DNA from: Metaphire vulgaris
Lineage: Eukaryota; Annelida; Clitellata; Crassiclitellata; Megascolecidae
Reading direction: 5' to 3'
Length of the DNA: 64,000 nt
Assembly: GCA_018105865.1 (NCBI GenBank)
Contig: CM030868.1
Location: 1,009,501-1,073,500, forward strand
Shown here piece by piece: positions 22,933 through 33,471 of the stretch. Each line of letters opens with the position of its first letter. The first letter of the stretch is position 1. The notes beneath the pieces were generated by a model. It was not told the DNA's origin and made no database searches. It worked only from the letters and a program-made list of their open reading frames with translations. The position numbers were made by a program, and so were the translations under genes.

Positions 22933-23507
22933 TTCTTCTTCTTCTTCTTCTTCTTCTTCACTTTCTGGTACGAAGCATTTCCACTTCGCTCTGTTTTGCA
23001 TCAATCTGCATCCTTCTACAATTGTCATGTTCTTTGTTTCCAGATCTTGATCTTTCCAGATCTTGATGAGATCTTGATCTTTCCAGATCTTGATGAGATC
23101 TTGATCTTTCCAGATCTTGATGAGATCTTGATCTTTCCAGATCTTGATGTTATCCATCCATCTCTTTCTTGGTCTTCCTTGCCCTCTGCCTCCTTCTACT
23201 TTGTGTGTTCTCCATGTATTATCTCTCTCTGCTAATATTGATTTCCAACTGTACACCACTTGTATGAATGCTCTAATCTTCAGTCAATCCATCAGTCTTA
23301 CAGGTGTTAATATGTTGCAGGCATTATCGTAACGGGACTTCGTACACGTGTGCCGCTCTGACCGGCCCAAGTAACGGCAGCTACAAAGGCAGGCGTTCGG
23401 TGAACGTTCATCAATGGAACGCCGACGAAATGGAGTTTCAGACAAATGGAAGCCATCTTGACCAGGACCTACAGCCAAGGGTCGGGAAAATCAGAATAAA
23501 CGATTAA
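3030..23507 (+). CDS. MUC4-like NIDO-AMOP-VWD-EGF-SEA transmembrane glycoprotein (28 coding exons)
   Basis: Predicted type I cell-surface protein of about 1430 residues. Coding exons: 3030-3291, 5791-5922, 6335-6445, 6961-7089, 7770-7891, 8266-8595, 9310-9508, 9807-10065, 10385-10551, 11017-11113, 11590-11674, 12740-12916, 13567-13720, 13993-14226, 14902-15060, 15843-16043, 16525-16719, 17028-17150, 17261-17386, 17608-17729, 18387-18445, 19339-19516, 19966-20103, 20514-20645, 21105-21174, 21758-21813, 22300-22387, 23321-23507. All junction phases agree except after 19516. The domain order (signal peptide; EGFs; NIDO; AMOP; VWD; EGFs; SEA-like; EGFs; one TM helix) resembles MUC4, where NIDO-AMOP-VWD precede EGFs and a TM helix. 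It lacks a long Ser/Thr mucin repeat; only a short Thr/Asn-rich stretch follows the signal peptide. Likely role: adhesion or epithelial surface barrier (inference). The first ATG precedes a clear hydrophobic signal, which fixes the start. Intron 3 uses a GC donor. Confidence 0.88.
3483..3739. mobile_element. Short TIR element, CAGTGGCG family
   Basis: This 257-bp block in intron 1 of the MUC4-like gene starts CAGTGGCGTAGCCAAGG and ends with the near complement CCTGGCTACGCCACTG. The interior is non-coding. The same termini recur at several places in the window (for example 6774-6918, 34267-34561 and 54004-54242), so it belongs to a dispersed non-autonomous DNA transposon family. I do not assign a superfamily. 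Confidence 0.65.
3915..4275. repeat. Imperfect tandem duplication of about 180 bp
   Basis: Two adjacent copies (about 3915-4090 and 4105-4275) share the landmarks CACCCAACTCAAAGATTTAG, GCCCATACGGCTATATGC and ACGTAGCAATTTCTGCC in the same order. Small indels separate the copies. They lie in intron 1 of the MUC4-like gene and show no coding potential. Confidence 0.75.
5018..5240. repeat. Four-copy tandem repeat, unit about 56 bp
   Basis: The unit contains CTACTACGCATAGTAACTCT followed by GTAATCATTACC and ATTACAAAGACC. Copies begin near 5020, 5075, 5131 and 5187; the last is more diverged and carries a small insertion. The unit contains imperfect palindromes (ACTACGCATAGTA). It is intronic and non-coding. 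Confidence 0.75.
5470..5615 (+). pseudogene. LINE reverse-transcriptase C-terminal remnant
   Basis: The plus-strand reading contains KAKGRPRRMLLDWM followed by a Gln/Lys-rich stretch, the G-R-P-R-x-x-x-L-x-D-x motif found at the C-terminal end of many non-LTR retrotransposon polymerases. The frame is interrupted by a stop and no upstream catalytic domain is present. It is a short dead fragment in intron 1 of the MUC4-like gene. Confidence 0.4.
6446..6447 (+). other. GC splice donor of intron 3, MUC4-like gene
   Basis: Exon 3 ends CAAG and the intron begins GCAAGTGA. Phase 1 is needed to join exon 4 (DIDEC EGF), and only the GC donor gives that phase. The nearby GT (GCAA/GTGA) would shift the frame. 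AG/GCAAGT is the typical context of GC-AG introns. Confidence 0.75.
6774..6918. mobile_element. Short TIR element, CAGTGGCG family
   Basis: The element is 145 bp, begins CAGTGGCGTATTTAGAATTT and ends AAATACGCCACTG, giving terminal inverted repeats of about 13 bp. It lies in intron 3 of the MUC4-like gene and is non-coding. Confidence 0.65.
7770..9508 (+). other. MUC4-like gene: NIDO domain (exons 5-7)
   Basis: The exons encode LWPFGSDN near the start and ISSNGYVTFG at the exon 6 boundary, then APYWS, FAVVVTWHNV and the AFVNYADGGMQW block. These match the nidogen-type NIDO fold, whose core runs from an F-x-P-F-G start to a late Y-x-x-G-x-x-W segment. Exon 6 (330 bp) is the largest internal exon of the gene. 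Several N-x-S/T sites suggest glycosylation. A compound TTA/TAG microsatellite of more than 300 bp sits in intron 6. Confidence 0.8.
8844..9176. repeat. Compound TTA/TAG trinucleotide microsatellite
   Basis: (TTA)n changes to a long interrupted (TAG)n tract with TAA variants. It fills intron 6 of the MUC4-like gene between two NIDO exons. Homopolymeric open frames seen here on both strands are translations of the repeat, not genes. Confidence 0.95.
9521..9695. mobile_element. Short element with CAGGG/CCCTG ends
   Basis: The block runs from CAGGGTTATCTCTAGGATTA to GTGTAAAAATTTCCCTG. It starts 12 bp after the exon 7 splice donor. Related copies with the internal motifs TTTCTAGGATTGTGAATT and CTCAAATTGGGGG occur near 6132, 50278-51254 and 55708. 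This is a dispersed non-coding family with short terminal inverted repeats. Confidence 0.5.
9807..10551 (+). other. MUC4-like gene: AMOP domain (exons 8-9)
   Basis: The segment has the cysteine pattern of AMOP (adhesion-associated domain in MUC4 and other proteins): CLKWYQ near the start, CPCSLEQALNDPRY in the middle, LCCYDR at the exon 8 end, and WQKCCVDADLCQLFY with a final DNCQKYLPP. In known proteins AMOP lies between NIDO and VWD, as it does here. The downstream exon starts directly with a VWD opening motif. Confidence 0.85.
11017..14226 (+). other. MUC4-like gene: VWD domain (exons 10-14)
   Basis: Exon 10 opens with IWGDPSISPF and FVFSGYGEYTFLRL, close to the W-G-D-P-H-x-x-T and F-N-G-x-G-E-Y-x-L-L pattern of MUC4/sushi-type VWD domains. 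In the usual D-P-H motif the His is Ser here. Exons 11-14 continue through FELRPNATSINATS, LEVQLKDGALRI and a closing YNLINNQSFVPTF with CGTSKSCR. Intron 11 contains a 430-bp TTAA-ended element. Part of the remaining segment (exon 13) is hard to align by eye. Confidence 0.78.
12231..12660. mobile_element. TTAA-ended inverted-repeat element of about 430 bp
   Basis: The element begins TTAACCCTTTCGTTACAG and ends GAATTGAAAGGGTTAA, giving an 11-bp terminal inverted repeat whose outer bases are TTAA. The interior holds an ATT microsatellite (12361-12451) and no reading frame of note. It sits in intron 11 of the MUC4-like gene. TTAA at both ends is the signature of piggyBac-type insertion (established for that superfamily); the family assignment here is inference. 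Confidence 0.5.
14784..14863 (+). mobile_element. 80-bp TTAA-ended palindromic element, copy 1
   Basis: The copy is exactly 80 bp, from TTAACCCCTTAACTGGG to CCCCAGTTAAGGGGTTAA. The inner part has TAAAATGGACGGATATATCC. It lies in intron 14 of the MUC4-like gene. Three more copies of the same length occur in this window. It is non-coding and too short to be more than a miniature element. Confidence 0.8.
18843..18922 (-). mobile_element. 80-bp TTAA-ended palindromic element, copy 2
   Basis: The copy has the same 80-bp length and sequence family as the one at 14784 but in opposite orientation, reading TTAACCCCTTAACAGGGGAT to ACACGGTTAAGGGGTTAA. It lies in intron 21 of the MUC4-like gene. Confidence 0.8.
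19339..19516 (+). other. Exon 22 of the MUC4-like gene with an apparent frame disruption
   Basis: Entered in the phase set by exon 21, the exon stays open to the donor TATG/GTTAGA but ends in phase 0. Exon 23 needs phase 1. The 3' end of the exon read one frame over gives a hydrophobic SEA-like ending (VGIDVNMSNVY) that joins exon 23 sensibly. A run of five A at 19439-19443 is the likeliest place for one missing base. A weaker in-frame donor (ACAT/GTCGAA, 19503) could avoid the shift. Confidence 0.55.
21310..21487. mobile_element. Tigger/pogo-type short TIR element
   Basis: The element is 178 bp, starts TACAGTGGATCCCACTTAAT and ends AATTAAGCGGGTTTCACTGTA. The termini are near-perfect inverted repeats with TA at both edges, as expected of Tc1/mariner/pogo-derived miniature elements. 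It lies in intron 25 of the MUC4-like gene. Confidence 0.65.
21833..21981. mobile_element. Tigger/pogo-type short TIR element
   Basis: The element starts TACACTTGAACCTCGTTATA and ends TTATAGCAGGGTTCTACTGTA. Related ends occur at 23519-23701, 58601 and 59791-59958. It begins about 20 bp after the exon 26 donor in the MUC4-like gene. Confidence 0.6.
22750..23259 (-). pseudogene. LINE reverse-transcriptase C-terminal remnant with internal tandem repeat
   Basis: The minus-strand reading contains GGRGQGRPRKRWMDNI, then four copies of the nonapeptide IKIWKDQDL, then a segment ending RLMQNRAKWKCF. This matches the R-G-R-P-x-K-R-W-x-D-x-I and Q-D-R-x-x-W blocks at the C-terminus of non-LTR retrotransposon polymerases. 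A 27-bp unit (four copies, about 23043-23150) explains the nonapeptides. A GAA/GAT microsatellite (22888-22961) follows and reads as poly-Glu/Asp. No catalytic core is present. It lies in the last intron of the MUC4-like gene, in antisense. Confidence 0.65.
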
Positions 23508-23518
23508 CAGTGTCTAAG

Positions 23519-23701
23519 TACAGTAGAACCTCGTTATAACGTACATAGCGGGTCTGTAAAAACTGGAGTACGTTATATCCGAGGTGCGTTATAATCCAAT
23601 GTCATCCAATACAGTAGCGCTTCACACGGGGCCGTACACTGCGGTATGTTGTAACCGAGTGTACGCTATAAGCGAGTCCATTATATCGAAGTTCTACTGT
23701 A
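23519..23701. mobile_element. Tigger/pogo-type short TIR element in the 3' flank of the MUC4-like gene
   Basis: The element begins TACAGTAGAACCTCGTTATA and ends TATCGAAGTTCTACTGTA, about 183 bp with inverted termini. It begins about 12 bp downstream of the MUC4-like stop codon, so it is probably part of the 3' UTR. No canonical AATAAA is visible between the stop and this element. Confidence 0.65.
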
Positions 23702-26217
<2,516 letters not shown>

Positions 26218-26427
26218 CAGTGGCGGCTCCAGGGTTTGACCGTCGGCGTAAAAATTTAGGAAATTTTACGAACAATTCATGTACGGAATTTGCTCATATT
26301 TCACTAGAGAATTGTAGGGGGTCTTGCAGTGATGCCTTTGCACCAAAAATTTCGGCAAATTTCGCCCCGCATTTGTCGACTTTTCTACTAGAACCATTTC
26401 TAGCATTCTCTTACCAATAGGCCTATA

Positions 26428-27084
26428 TAGATAATAAAGAGTCGCCTTCAAAGAGTCCTAAATGCCACAGCACGGATGATCTTCGGAGCGGGGCGCACGG
26501 ATCACATTTCTCTCCTGATCTTCGGCTGCGAGTGCCTGAGCGTGTCGATACAAGAGATGTTCTGACGTTCTTCCTCACAGGCCCTCGAGAAACTCCGGGC
26601 CCTGGCTGACAAGTCATAATTTTTTCCTGACGAACTTTTTTTGCTCGTCGCCGTTTACATAAATGTTTAGATGTTGACCTGACGTTCCGGGCTCTGCTGA
26701 ACGACCCGTTCTTTTTGGGTTTATTCATTTTATTTTTAATTATACATATTCATCACCGCCGGGCCCCTGTGCAGTTGCCCCCTGCCCCCCTGGTTAGCAG
26801 AGCCCTGGTTAGCAGCTCCTGATTCGCGGATGCAACTGAGATCAACTCGGGAACTCAGGCTGGCTGTACCTCCAGCGTCACGTGCTGCAGTATTCGGCGA
26901 GAGATCAATGACGCATGGGAATCCTATTCTGTGGAACATGCTACCGAGTGATATTACGACAGATATTGACTCTGAACGGTTCCTGAAGAAAATCTCAAAA
27001 CATTCTTCTTTCAGAAATCATTTGGACTGTAAAGCGCTTTTGATTTTTGAACTACTGTATATTCATGTTTACTGCGCTATATAA
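26428..27084 (+). pseudogene. CR1/L2-like LINE C-terminal remnant with its 3' tail
   Basis: The plus-strand reading starts RLQRVLNATARMIFG and DHISLLIF, then after frame breaks resumes with FGERSMTHGNPILWNMLPSD and SERFLKKISKHSSF. These match the conserved end of CR1/L2/jockey-type reverse transcriptases (L-Q-R-V-x-N-A-A-A-R, D-H-I-x-P-L-L, G-x-R-S-F-x-x-x-x-P-x-x-W-N-x-L-P). Frameshifts and lack of the catalytic domain make it a fossil. It ends with TGCGCTATATAAATTGG and an AAT microsatellite, a typical LINE 3' end. Confidence 0.7.
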
Positions 27085-27094
27085 ATTGGCTTGT

Positions 27095-27097
27095 TTC

Positions 27098-27171
<74 letters not shown>
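27095..27171. repeat. AAT microsatellite forming the LINE 3' tail
   Basis: The (AAT)n run directly follows the GCGCTATATAAAT motif that ends the LINE remnant. This indicates that the many AAT runs in the window may be retroposon tails. Confidence 0.85.
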
Positions 27172-27172
<1 letters not shown>

Positions 27173-27257
27173 GATTAGCCATAAATCGAAAGGCTTGAGA
27201 GATATCAAACATCTAATTGCAGATTCTTAGAGGAAATATTATAGGCTTGAAATGGTG

Positions 27258-30200
27258 TGAGCGAAAATTTGTGGTATCGTAGGGCTTTCATATTTGCACC
27301 GATTGAAGCCCAGCCGATGCCTACAAGGAATCTGGACCCGCATTTTGGATATCTATCAGGTGTCTGACTGCTTTAAGGGGTTAAACATCTATACAATGTA
27401 TAGCCACCATTATTATATTTTGCAATATAGACACATTAATAGGGTGGAAAGTGACGGATTTTTCTAGTCCACTGACATCACTGCAAGGCGTTTGAGGGTT
27501 CTAAAGAGAAATTTGGGTGAAATATCGACATGAATTTTTGGGTCGCCCGAAAATTTGTCATGGTTTTTTTTTCGAAATTTGAGCGAAAATTTGTGGTGTC
27601 GTAGGGCTTTCATATTTGCACCGATTGAAGCCCAGTCGATGCCTACAAGGGATCTGGACCCGCATTTTGGATATCTATCAGGTGTCTGGCTTTTTTAAAG
27701 GGTTAAAAATCTATAAAATGTATAGCCACCATTATTATATTTTGCAATATAGACACATTAATAGGGTGGAAAGTGACGGATTTTTCTAGTCCACTGACAT
27801 CACTGCAAGGCGTTTGAGGGTTCTAAAGAGAAATTTGGGTGAAATATCGACATGAATTTTTGGGTCGCCCGAAAAATTTTCATGGACTATAGTCCATGGT
27901 TTTTTTCGAAATTTGAGCGAAAATTTGTGGTGTCGTAGGGCTTTCATATTTGCACCGATTGAAGCCCAGTCGATGCCTACAAGGGATCTGGACCCGCATT
28001 TTGGATATCTATCAGGTGTCTTGACTTTTTTTAACTCTTAAACATCCTGTACGGTCGTTATCGACCACCATTATTATATTTTTTCAATATAGACACTATT
28101 AATTTAGGATTTAGGACTTTTCTAACGGAAAGCCAACATAATTTTGCATCTAAAACGTTTGAAAACCAGTTTATTTCAGAAGTTTGACTGCGAAAATATA
28201 TCGATTCGTGAAAGATTTGCGGTCCTTCTGGCATTTAAATTTTAAATGCCCTATATATAGTCCAGATGTTTTATTCAACTAAAGCGAAAATTTTAGGTAG
28301 CGATTGAAAATGGTAAGTTTGATGATTGAAGCATGGGTATTTCAGGTCCGATGATAACGAAACAGATCAAATTCTGCTGGAAAGTATAAAAAACCAAGTT
28401 TTTGAACTTTTGCAACATGTGTCAAATATATGTATGTCACGGATTTTTCCACTGACATCTTTCACAAAGATTTGAGGGTTCTAAACTAAAATATCAAATT
28501 TCGACACATAATTTTAATGTCGATTACATTTTTCAGTGACATTTTGCGGGCAGCCTTTTTCGAAATAGCAGCATGTCTTGTTGCTGACAAAATCTTTTTG
28601 GAGCATTTGATGACAAGTGCCATCTGGACCCGCAAAAATACATATGTCATAATTTCTTTGTGACCTTTCACACTAAATTCTCTGTAAACTAAAATATGAC
28701 ATTTTTACATCTATATATAAAATTTTAAATGTCTATTATATATGTGTGCATATTTCAGATTTTTTACTTACACTGTCTTCACTGCTTACACAATTTTTAA
28801 TGAACTTCTAAAGAGAAATTTAATTTTTAATATTTTTTGAATTTTATATATTCTCATGAAATATTTCAATGTCATTGTCCATGTTATATTTTGCTTTTCA
28901 TATTCTTGTAGATAATCAAAAGCCCTTTCAATTGATATATACATTGAATATTGTTATGATATTCAAATTAAAACATTTTGACCCGCTGTGGAGGGGATAT
29001 CTCTAAAAACAACATGGCTGCCTAAGAGTTAAAGGGTTAAAAATCTATAAAATGTATAGCCACCATTATTATATTTTGCAATATAGACACATTAATAGGG
29101 TGGAAAGTGACGGATTTTTCTAGTCCACTGACATCCCTGCAAGGCGTGTGAGGGTTCTAAAGAGAAATTTGGGTGAAATATCGACATGAATTTTTGGGTC
29201 GCCCGAAAAATTTTCATGGACTATAGTCCATGTTTTTTTCGAAATTTGAGCGAAAATTTGTGGTGTCGTAGGGCTTTCATACTTGCACCGATTGAAGCCC
29301 AGTCGATGCCTACAAAGGATCTGGACCCGCATTTTGGATATCTATCAGGTGTCTGGCTTTTTTAAAGGGTTAAAAATCTATAAAATGTATAGCCACCATT
29401 ATTATATTTTGCAATATAGACACATTAATAGGGTGGAAAGTGACGGATTTTTCTAGTCCACTCACATCACTGCAAGGCGTTTGAGGTTCTAAAGAGAAAT
29501 TTGGGTGAAATATCGACATGAATTTTTGGTCGCCCGAAAATTTTCATGGTCCATGGTTTTTTCGAAATTTGAGCGAAAATTTGTGGTGTCGTAGGGCTTT
29601 CATACTTGCACCGATTGAAGCCCAGTCGATGCCTACAAGGGATCTGGACCCGCATTTTGGATATCTATCAGGTGTCTGGCTTTTTTAAAGGGTTAAAAAT
29701 CTATAAAATGTATAGCCACCATTATTATATTTTGCAATATAGACACATTAATAGGGTGGAAAGTGACGGATTTTTCTAGTCCACTGACATCCCTGCAAGG
29801 CGTTTGAGGGTTCTAAAGAGAAATTTGGGTGAAATATCGACATGAATTTTGGGTCGCCCGAAAATTTTCATGGACTATATAGTCCATGGTTTTTTTCGAA
29901 ATTTGAGCGAAAATTTGTGGTGTCGTAGGGCTTTCATACTTGCACCGATTGAAGCCCAGTCGATGCCTACAAGGGAATCTGGACCCGCATTTTGGATATC
30001 TATCAGGTGTCTGGCTTTTTTAAAGGGTTAAAAATCTATAAAATGTTTAGCCACCATTATTATATTTTGCAATATAGACACATTAATAGGGTGGAAAGTG
30101 ACGGATTTTTCTAGTCCACTGACATCACTGCAAGGCGTTTGAGGTTCTAAAGAGAAATTTGGGTGAAATATCGACATGAATTTTTGGGTCGCCCGAAAAA

Positions 30201-32487
30201 TTTTCATGGACTATAGTCCATGGTTTTTTCGAAATTTGAGCGAAAATTTGTGGTGTCGTAGGGCTTTCATATTTGCACCGATTGAAGCCCAGTCGATGCC
30301 TACAAGGGATCTGGACCCGCATTTTGGATATCTATCAGGTGTCTGGCTTTTTTAAAGGGTTAAAAATCTATAAAATGTATAGCCACCATTATTATATTTT
30401 GCAATATAGACACATTAATAGGGTGGAAAGTGACGGATTTTTCTAGTCCACTGACATCACTGCAAGGCGTGTGAGGGTTCTAAAGAGAAATTTGGGTGAA
30501 ATATCGACATGAATTTTTGGGTCGCCCGAAAATTTTCATGGACTATAGTCCATGGTTTTTTCGAAATTTGAGCGAAAATTTGTGGTGTCGTAGGGCTTTC
30601 ATATTTGCACCGATTGAAGCCCAGTCGATGCCTACAAGGGATCTGGACCCGCATTTTGGATATCTATCAGGTGTCTGGCTTTTTTAAAGGTTAAAAATCT
30701 ATAAAATGTATAGCCACCATTATTATATTTTGCAATATAGACACATTAATAGGGTGGAAAGTGACGGATTTTTCTAGTCCACTGACATCCCTGCAAGGCG
30801 TGTGAGGGTTCTAAAGAGAAATTTGGGTGAAATATCGACATGAATTTTTGGGTCGCCCGAAAATTTTTCATGGTTTTTTTCGAAATTTGAGCGAAAATTT
30901 GTGGTGTCGTAGGGCTTTCATACTTGCACCGATTGAAGCCCAGTCGATGCCTACAAGGGATCTGGACCCGCATTTTGGATATCTATCAGGTGTCTGGCTT
31001 TTTTAAAGGGTTAAAAATCTATAAAATGTATAGCCACCATTATTATATTTTGCAATATAGACACATTAATAGGGTGGAAAGTGACGGATTTTTCTAGTCC
31101 ACTGACATCCCTGCAAGGCGTTTGAGGGTTCTAAAGAGAAATTTGGGTGAAATATCGACATGAATTTTTGGGTCGCCCGAAAATTTTCATGGACTATAGT
31201 CCATGGTTTTTTTCGAAATTTGAGCGAAAATTTGTGGTGTCGTAGGGCTTTCATACTTGCACCGATTGAAGCCCAGTCGATGCCTACAAAGGGATCTGGA
31301 CCCGCATTTTGGATATCTATCAGGTGTCTGGCTTTTTTAAGGGTTAAAAATCTATAAAATGTATAGCCACCATTATTATATTTTGCAATATAGACACATT
31401 AATAGGGTGGAAAGTGACGGATTTTTCTAGTCCACTGACATCACTGCAAGGCGTTTGAGGGTTCTAAAGAGAAATTTGGGTGAAATATCGACATGAATTT
31501 TTGGGTCGCCCGAAAATTTTTCATGGACTATATATTTTTTTCGAAATTTGAGCGAAAATTTGTGGTGTCGTAGGGCTTTCATATTTGCACCGATTGAAGC
31601 CCAGTCGATGCCTACAAGGGGATCTGGACCCGCATTTTGGATATCTATCAGGTGTCTGGCTTTTTTAAGGGTTAAAAATCTATAAAATGTATAGCCACCA
31701 TTATTATATTTTGCAATATAGACACATTAATAGGGTGGAAAGTGACGGATTTTTCTAGTCCACTGACATCCCTGCAAGGCGTTTGAGGGTTCTAAAGAGA
31801 AATTTGGGTGAAATATCGACATGAATTTTTGGGTCGCCTGAAAATTTTCATGGACTATAGTCCATGGTTTTTTTCGAAATTTGAGCGAAAATTTGTGGTG
31901 TCGTAGGGCTTTCATACTTGCACCGATTGAAGCCCAGTCGATGCCTACAAGGAATCTGGACCCGCATTTTGGATATCTATCAGGTGTCTGGCTTTTTTAA
32001 AGGGTTAAAAATCTATAAAATGTATAGCCACCATTATTATATTTTGCAATATAGACACATTAATAGGGTGGAAAGTGACGGATTTTTCTAGTCCACTGAC
32101 ATCACTGCAAGGCGTTTGAGGGTTCTAAAGAGAAATTTGGGTGAAATATCGACATGAATTTTTGGGTCTCCCGAAAAATTTTCATGGACTATAGTCCATG
32201 GTTTTTTCGAAATTTGAGCGAAAATTTGTGGTGTCGTAGGGCTTTCATACTTGCACCGATTGAAGCCCAGTCGATGCCTACAAGGGATCTGGACCCGCAT
32301 TTTGGATATCTATCAGGTGTCTGGCTTTTTTAAAGGGTTAAAAATCTATAAAATGTATAGCCACCATTATTATAATTTGCAATATAGACACATTAATAGG
32401 GTGGAAAGTGACGGATTTTTCTAGTCCACTGACATCACTGCAAGGCGTTTGAGGGTTCTAAAGAGAAATTTGGGTGAAATATCGACA
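27258..32487. repeat. Satellite array, about 13 monomers of 319-334 bp
   Basis: The landmark GTAGGGCTTTCATA recurs at 27279, 27601, 27935, 29268, 29591, 29925, 30258, 30590, 30909, 31242, 31570, 31903 and 32237. Adjacent spacing is 319-334 bp; the one exception is a 1002-bp insertion between the third and fourth. Monomers are nearly identical. Most contain the dyad CATGGACTATAGTCCATG, and shorter monomers lack it wholly or partly. The array ends abruptly at 32487 inside a monomer. Repeated minus-strand frames of 60-75 codons are by-products of the repeat and have no recognisable domain. Confidence 0.95.
28031..29032. mobile_element. 1002-bp TTAA-bounded insertion inside the satellite array
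   Basis: The insert begins TTAACTCTTA and ends TAAGAGTTAA. The satellite monomer has a single TTAA at this point, so TTAA looks duplicated on insertion. The interior shares diverged blocks with the monomer: CACCATTATTATATTTT, TCCACTGACATC, TTGAGGGTTCTAAA, CTTTTTCGAAAT and ATCTGGACCCGCA. It has no long reading frame. The insert is therefore either an old relative of the element from which the satellite arose or a badly diverged set of monomers. Confidence 0.65.
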
Positions 32488-33471
32488 TGTACCATGACTT
32501 GGTCGTGACTCGTGTATCTATGGTTCACTTGGCTTCTGTGGACTGTAGTTCCCTCGTGTTCCCATTCTAGTGACTGCTCATTGTTTTCTTGATTTTAAGT
32601 TTATAGTGTATCTTGATTCTAGACACTGTTGCATAATGCATATTGACTGCTTATGGACTACTTCCTTACTTATTTTGGTATTTAGATATGGAGTCTTTGG
32701 TTTGACTCTGTCTTTTCCGGTTTGAGTTTTTTTTAAATACGTGTATATACCATTGACTTATATTAATAGCCCTTTTGCGAGAATTAAATCATTTAATATA
32801 TTCAATACATCAACCAAATCTTGCCAATGCATGCCAATATATTCAATGCATCAACCAAATGTAATTATTTAATATAGCGCTGCGCTCCGAGCCTCTAACA
32901 ACACACACACTATGGCGCAGTCGGAGAGCCACACGTCTTTGAGATGACTAACTTTTTTACTCGTCAAGACGGCTGAAAAATGTGGAACTGCCCCTCATTC
33001 TGTAATCCTGGCTGCGACACTGATGGGGCCACCAAGGGCAGGCATTCAACATGGGGAACGGGCCTCCGTGTTGCGCCACTTCCTGTTTTGATGCACAATT
33101 GCATTTTGATACTACTAGGCACAATTGTATTTTGATAATTTTCGTATTAACAACAAAAGCTTTTATTTCAACACAGATATGAAAAGATAATTTTGCACCA
33201 GAAAGAATTAGATGATCCTGTTGCTAGTAAACCTTCATAATTCCCGTCGTACAGTCTGAGAACTATTGTATTTTGATTTTCAAAGCCAGACAGACATCTC
33301 TTATTACAATAACGACGGTAAATGCAAAAATGTCAACAAACAACAAAGCTGTTGACTCTCCATTAATAATCTATGTAACGGTTTGAATTTCCTCAATTTA
33401 AGTGGACAGCTCAAACAGTGGACGAAGACAGAATCGCAGAAGCAGTCCACAAAATATTGCACAGATGCACG
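32488..33471. other. XPO7: Spacer between satellite array and XPO7; likely XPO7 3' UTR in the right half
   Basis: I see no separate gene. On the minus strand a candidate polyadenylation signal AATAAA lies at 33162-33167, about 305 bp after the XPO7 stop. Farther left is AT-rich unique sequence with a SINE-like fragment near 33000. The exact transcript end cannot be determined. Confidence 0.45.
33162..33167 (-). promoter_or_regulatory. XPO7: Candidate polyadenylation signal of XPO7
   Basis: The minus strand reads AATAAA, roughly 305 bp past the XPO7 stop codon. It is the first canonical hexamer that I see downstream. The cleavage site is not visible. Confidence 0.35.

Larger units (their letters stand above)
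19966..23507 (+). other. MUC4-like gene: last three EGFs, transmembrane helix and tail (exons 23-28)
   Basis: Exon 23 is a non-canonical EGF (DKDLC start), exon 24 a calcium-binding EGF (DIDEC) and exons 25-26 a classical EGF (CQPNPCANGGTC). Exon 27 encodes IGLGVGLGILCLILIILLIAV, a single membrane helix preceded by Arg/Lys (RLRK). Exon 28 encodes a polar tail of about 60 residues that ends at the TAA at 23505-23507. The last intron (22388-23320) carries a LINE remnant. A Tigger/pogo-type short element starts only about 12 bp after the stop. Confidence 0.82.

Noticed and set aside
29120..32300. Repeated minus-strand frames of 60-75 codons starting MRVQIP, as a possible tandem gene family
   Set aside because: Each is one reading of the satellite monomer. 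They begin and end at random points, have no domain or signal peptide, and are disrupted by indels in several monomers.
27258..32487. CRISPR-like array
   Set aside because: The unit is about 330 bp with no alternating short repeat and unique spacer. It is a eukaryotic satellite.
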